From an uncultured Flavobacteriaceae bacterium (lineage in GTDB: Bacteria > Bacteroidota > Bacteroidia > Flavobacteriales > Flavobacteriaceae): 25,328 nucleotides of DNA. The notes under the pieces were generated by a model. The model made no database searches, was not told the origin of the DNA, and saw only the letters and a program-made list of their open reading frames with translations. The first letter of the stretch is position 1, and each line of letters starts with the position of its first letter. The position numbers and the translations under genes were made by a program. Location: NCBI GenBank assembly GCA_947311815.1, contig CAMZMA010000211.1, forward strand, positions 1-25,328, given 5' to 3'. This document shows, piece after piece, positions 22,580 through 25,328 of the stretch.

Positions 22580-24456
22580 ATGAAGAAAAAATTACTATTA
22601 GCACTTATTCTTACAACAAGTATGTTGTTTTCACAACAAGTAGTGTTTATTCCAAATGGCGGATTTAATACAGATATTTCAGGATGGAGTATTACAGGGA
22701 CAGATTCGAGTATTTCGTATGGAAATCCAAATGGTACTGATGGAAGATTAATAACAGGAGTTTCTTCAGGATATACAGAAAATTTTGTACTAACATCACC
22801 TCAATTTTATTTACATGCTGGTAAAACGTATAAGTTATATATCAGCTATCGACACGTACAATATGACCCTAATACAGGTATGGAAAGTCCGTTAGGAGGT
22901 TTTGATGAGATAAGACTAAAAGATAACTTAGGAAATTCGGTTGCCACCGTTTCTACAACATCTTGTAATGGCGGAAGTGCAAGTAGTGGTTATAATGAAA
23001 ACTGTTGGAGTGCTAATTTTGAAGTGTCAACTAGCGGAACATTTTCTTTAGATTTTTTAGGACAACATAGCAATGATGCTCCTTATGAATTAGATAATGT
23101 TGGTTTTGAAGGAGGGGTATTAAACACCTTCTCAGGAGCAGTTTCTTTAGATGTTAATAACGATGGTTGTGCAACATCTTCAGTACCTGTTCAAAATTTC
23201 CCGATTGTAGTAACAGAAACAACTAGTAACACCCTCTTTTATGCAAATACAGATGTAAATGGAGATTTTACTATAGGGAATTCGCTTACAGGAAGTTTTG
23301 TAACACAAATTAATCAACCTTTATATACTTCTTATCCTGCAAATTATAATAGCACAATTGCTTCTGGAGTGAATGATATAACAAATCAAAATTTTTGTAT
23401 TGTTGCCAATAATACAGGTAATGATGTAAACATTATTATTGTTCCTACATCAGAAGCAAGACCAGGGTTTAACTCTTCATACAGATTGTATTATGCTAAT
23501 TTAGGAACTGCAGATATTAGTGGTGATTTTTCCTTAAATTTTGACAGTACATTGATTAATTTTTCAAATGCATCTACTGTACCTGACACTACTACAAGTA
23601 ACTCTTTAAGTTGGAATTATGCAAATTTAGCACCTTTAGAAACAAGATACGTAGATGTCAATTTTACAATTAATACTCCACCAACAGTAAATAATGGAGA
23701 TGTTTTACATTTTTCAACTTCTATAACACCTCTTACAGGAGATATTACTCCAACAAACAATTCTTTTGTATTAAATCAAATAACTATTGGTTCTTATGAT
23801 CCTAATGATATTGCTATACTACAAGGCGCAGAAATAACCCCAGCACAGGCTTTAGAAGAGGTTTATTTTAGAATTAGATTTCAAAATACAGGAACAGCAT
23901 CTGCTATAAATATTAATGTAAAAACGGTATTAGATTCAGATATAGATATTACAACTTTTACACCTTTGTATGGTTCTCATACATTTACTACAAGTATAAA
24001 CGGAAGTGAAGTGAATTTTAATTTCAATAGCATTAATTTAGCAGATAGCACTTCTGATGAACCTAACAGCCATGGTTTTGTAGTTTTTAAAGCAAAATTA
24101 ATTACAAGTTTTGCAGAAGGAGATATCGTTGAAAGTTTCGCTAATATTTATTTTGATTATAATTTACCTATTATAACTAATACTGCTACAACGCAGATAA
24201 ATAGTAGTTTAGGTACAGAAGAAAATGTAAAAATTTATTTCAATGTTTTTCCAAACCCTGTAAAAAAGACCCTTTTTGTTAAAAGTAATCAATCATCAAA
24301 TTACACATTATTTTCTGTTTTAGGAAAAAAGTACTTACAGGCACTTTACAATCAGGACAAGATTTTATTAATGTAGGTTCTTTAGCAAAAGGCCTGTATA
24401 TCATAAAATTAAAATTAAACAACAATTTGCAAACTCAGAAAATTATGATTGAATAA
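22580..24456 (+). CDS. Secreted T9SS type A sorting-domain protein, frame change in the sorting domain
   Basis: The zero-frame ORF ends at 24376 (598 aa), but the sorting domain continues in the -1 frame to the TAA at 24454-24456, giving about 625 aa. A signal peptide (KKKLLLALILTTSMLFSQ) starts the protein. It is followed by a carbohydrate-binding-like beta domain (about 25-180), a repeat with DVNNDGC (about 190-275), and a surface-adhesion-like region containing YDPNDIAILQGAEITPAQ and FANIYFDYNLPI, common in flavobacterial exported proteins (I recall this as DUF7619). The sorting domain begins at FNVFPNPVKKTLFV and, after the frame change at A_AAA_AAG (24325-24331), reads VLTGTLQSGQDF...KGLYIIKL and ends QKIMIE. 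Without the change the protein lacks its export signal. Causes could be ribosomal frameshifting, a phase-variable A-run, a recent mutation or a sequence error. Confidence 0.82.
24325..24331 (+). promoter_or_regulatory. A_AAA_AAG slippery heptamer in the T9SS gene
   Basis: In the zero frame the codons are GGA AAA AAG, so the heptamer A AAA AAG is in exact register for -1 slippage, as in the dnaX site of E. coli. Slipping one base back gives GTA CTT ACA and restores the full sorting domain. A 7-bp complementary pair (24336-24342 with 24392-24398) begins 4 nt downstream but has a 49-nt loop. Confidence 0.5.
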
Positions 24457-24491
24457 TCATAGAATTAAAACAGTTAATGATAAAAAAATAA

Positions 24492-25247
24492 ATGCACCCA
24501 GAAATCTTCCATATTGGAAATATAACCATTTACACGTATGCTTTTTTAATTGCTACGGGTACATTGGTAGCGTCTATATACACAAAATGGCGAGCTAAAA
24601 AAGAATTAGGTGTTATAGCATTGTCTAACCATTTTTTTTATCTCATTTTTCTTGGAGGTTTTGTAGGCGGTAAAGTGTTTTTTTATCTAGAAAAACCTCA
24701 TTATTTTTTAGAAAATCCTAAATTAATGTTGAATAATTTTTCGGGAGGATTTGTGTTTTACGGTTCTTTTATTACCATTTTTCCTATAGTAATATGGTAT
24801 TTAAAAAAACATAAAATCCCTGTTTTACCCATGTTAGATATTTTAGCAATTACTACATTAATTGTTCATAGTATTGGTAGATTGGGCTGTTTTTTTGGAG
24901 GTTGTTGCTATGGTAAACCTACCGATGTATTTACTGGAATAATTTTTCCTACAACAAATGGTGTAAGAGTACATCCGTCACAATTATATGAAATTACTAC
25001 TTTGCTTATCATTATGGGAATTTTGCTGTACATTAAGAAAAAACAACAATTCAAAGGACAAATTTTCTTGCTATATATAATTTTTTATGCCGTTGCAAGA
25101 AATATTTTAGAACTTTTTAGAGGCGATAAACGAGGTTTTATTATTGATGCTGTATTGTCGCACTCACAATTTATCGGGATTATTTTAATGCTGATATCGG
25201 TATTGATTTACCAAAAAATTAAACACAAAAATAGTATTAATCTTTAA
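24492..25247 (+). CDS. Lgt-like (prolipoprotein diacylglyceryl transferase family) membrane protein, cysteine-rich variant
   Basis: The 251-aa protein has about seven membrane helices and the Lgt layout: a short periplasmic lead (MHPEIFHIGN), the GGFVFYGSF segment, HSIGRLGCFFGGCCYGKPT (126-144), VHPSQLYE (160-167) and a late ARNILELFRGDKRG. Lgt moves diacylglycerol from phosphatidylglycerol onto the lipobox cysteine of prolipoproteins. The Lgt signature normally reads GRLGNFINGE; here the key asparagine and glutamate are cysteines (C133, C138), and the histidine of the SFHGG motif is a tyrosine, while R130, G141 and the late RxxxE pair are kept. It is therefore probably a paralogue with altered or uncertain activity rather than the essential Lgt. 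It starts 35 nt after the end of the frameshifted T9SS gene. Confidence 0.75.
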   Translation: MHPEIFHIGNITIYTYAFLIATGTLVASIYTKWRAKKELGVIALSNHFFYLIFLGGFVGGKVFFYLEKPHYFLENPKLMLNNFSGGFVFYGSFITIFPIVIWYLKKHKIPVLPMLDILAITTLIVHSIGRLGCFFGGCCYGKPTDVFTGIIFPTTNGVRVHPSQLYEITTLLIIMGILLYIKKKQQFKGQIFLLYIIFYAVARNILELFRGDKRGFIIDAVLSHSQFIGIILMLISVLIYQKIKHKNSINL

Positions 25248-25259
25248 AATTTAAAAATC

Positions 25260-25328
25260 ATGAAAACAAAACACAAAAATTTTTTTAAAATCGGTATTCC
25301 TTTATTTTTATTACTTATGGCTACCGTA
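25260..25328 (+). CDS. Start of an exported protein, cut by the window edge
   Basis: Twenty-three codons are visible: a basic start (MKTKHKNFFK) followed by a hydrophobic stretch (IGIPLFLLLMATV), the pattern of a signal peptide or N-terminal membrane helix. It begins 12 nt after the Lgt-like gene and is probably co-transcribed with it. Nothing can be said about function. Confidence 0.6.
   Translation, partial: MKTKHKNFFKIGIPLFLLLMATV

Noticed and set aside
24336..24398. Frameshift-stimulating hairpin or pseudoknot as a firm feature
   Set aside because: Only 7 pairs close a 49-nt loop, and the 3' arm encodes the conserved GLYIIK motif; kept as a remark only.

Overview
This window looks like a chromosomal segment from a marine- or freshwater-type Flavobacteriaceae (phylum Bacteroidota). 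The support is the strongly AT-rich composition, an exported protein with a type IX secretion (T9SS) C-terminal sorting domain, the short Bacteroidota form of MenE, a flavobacterial 60-aa membrane protein, a TAnnTTTG-type promoter, and several intergenic repeat types I associate with flavobacterial genomes. No rRNA, tRNA, CRISPR array, transposase, integrase or phage gene was seen.

Left part (1-8353): mainly housekeeping and metabolic genes. A minus-strand FabH-type ketoacyl-ACP synthase III lies divergently from htpG (Hsp90). After the htpG terminator comes a plus-strand pair that overlaps by 11 nt: an iron-sulfur/FAD subunit of the xanthine dehydrogenase family without its molybdenum subunit, and menE (menaquinone synthesis). 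These converge on the minus-strand pair yebC and an acyl-CoA carboxylase carboxyltransferase subunit of the methylcrotonyl-CoA carboxylase type.

Middle part (8607-17186): six plus-strand genes that probably form one functional locus. They encode a cytosolic coiled-coil protein, an uncharacterised soluble protein, a classical AAA ATPase, another uncharacterised soluble protein, a small membrane protein with a charged cytosolic tail, and a three-helix membrane protein with a large, probably periplasmic, domain. I do not recognise a described pathway for this set, and it is the best candidate in the window for an undescribed system. Its intergenic gaps hold several different repeat or hairpin elements.

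Right part (17275-25328): fadH (2,4-dienoyl-CoA reductase), lpxD (lipid A acyltransferase), a 60-aa membrane protein and ettA (ABC-F ribosome factor), followed by a clear terminator. Then come a secreted T9SS-type protein whose sorting domain is split by a frame change at a perfect A_AAA_AAG heptamer, a divergent Lgt-like membrane protein, and the first 23 codons of another exported protein cut by the window edge.

The most notable non-genic signals are three tracts of one degenerate 7-bp repeat family (6651-6727, 11203-11265, 20554-20651), a palindromic repeat read in frame inside the xanthine dehydrogenase-family gene, a structured element with GCGTT/AACGC ends at 9962-10051, and a cluster of hairpin repeats at 15209-15478. 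All identifications are by reading the sequence and from memory of the families; no database search was possible.
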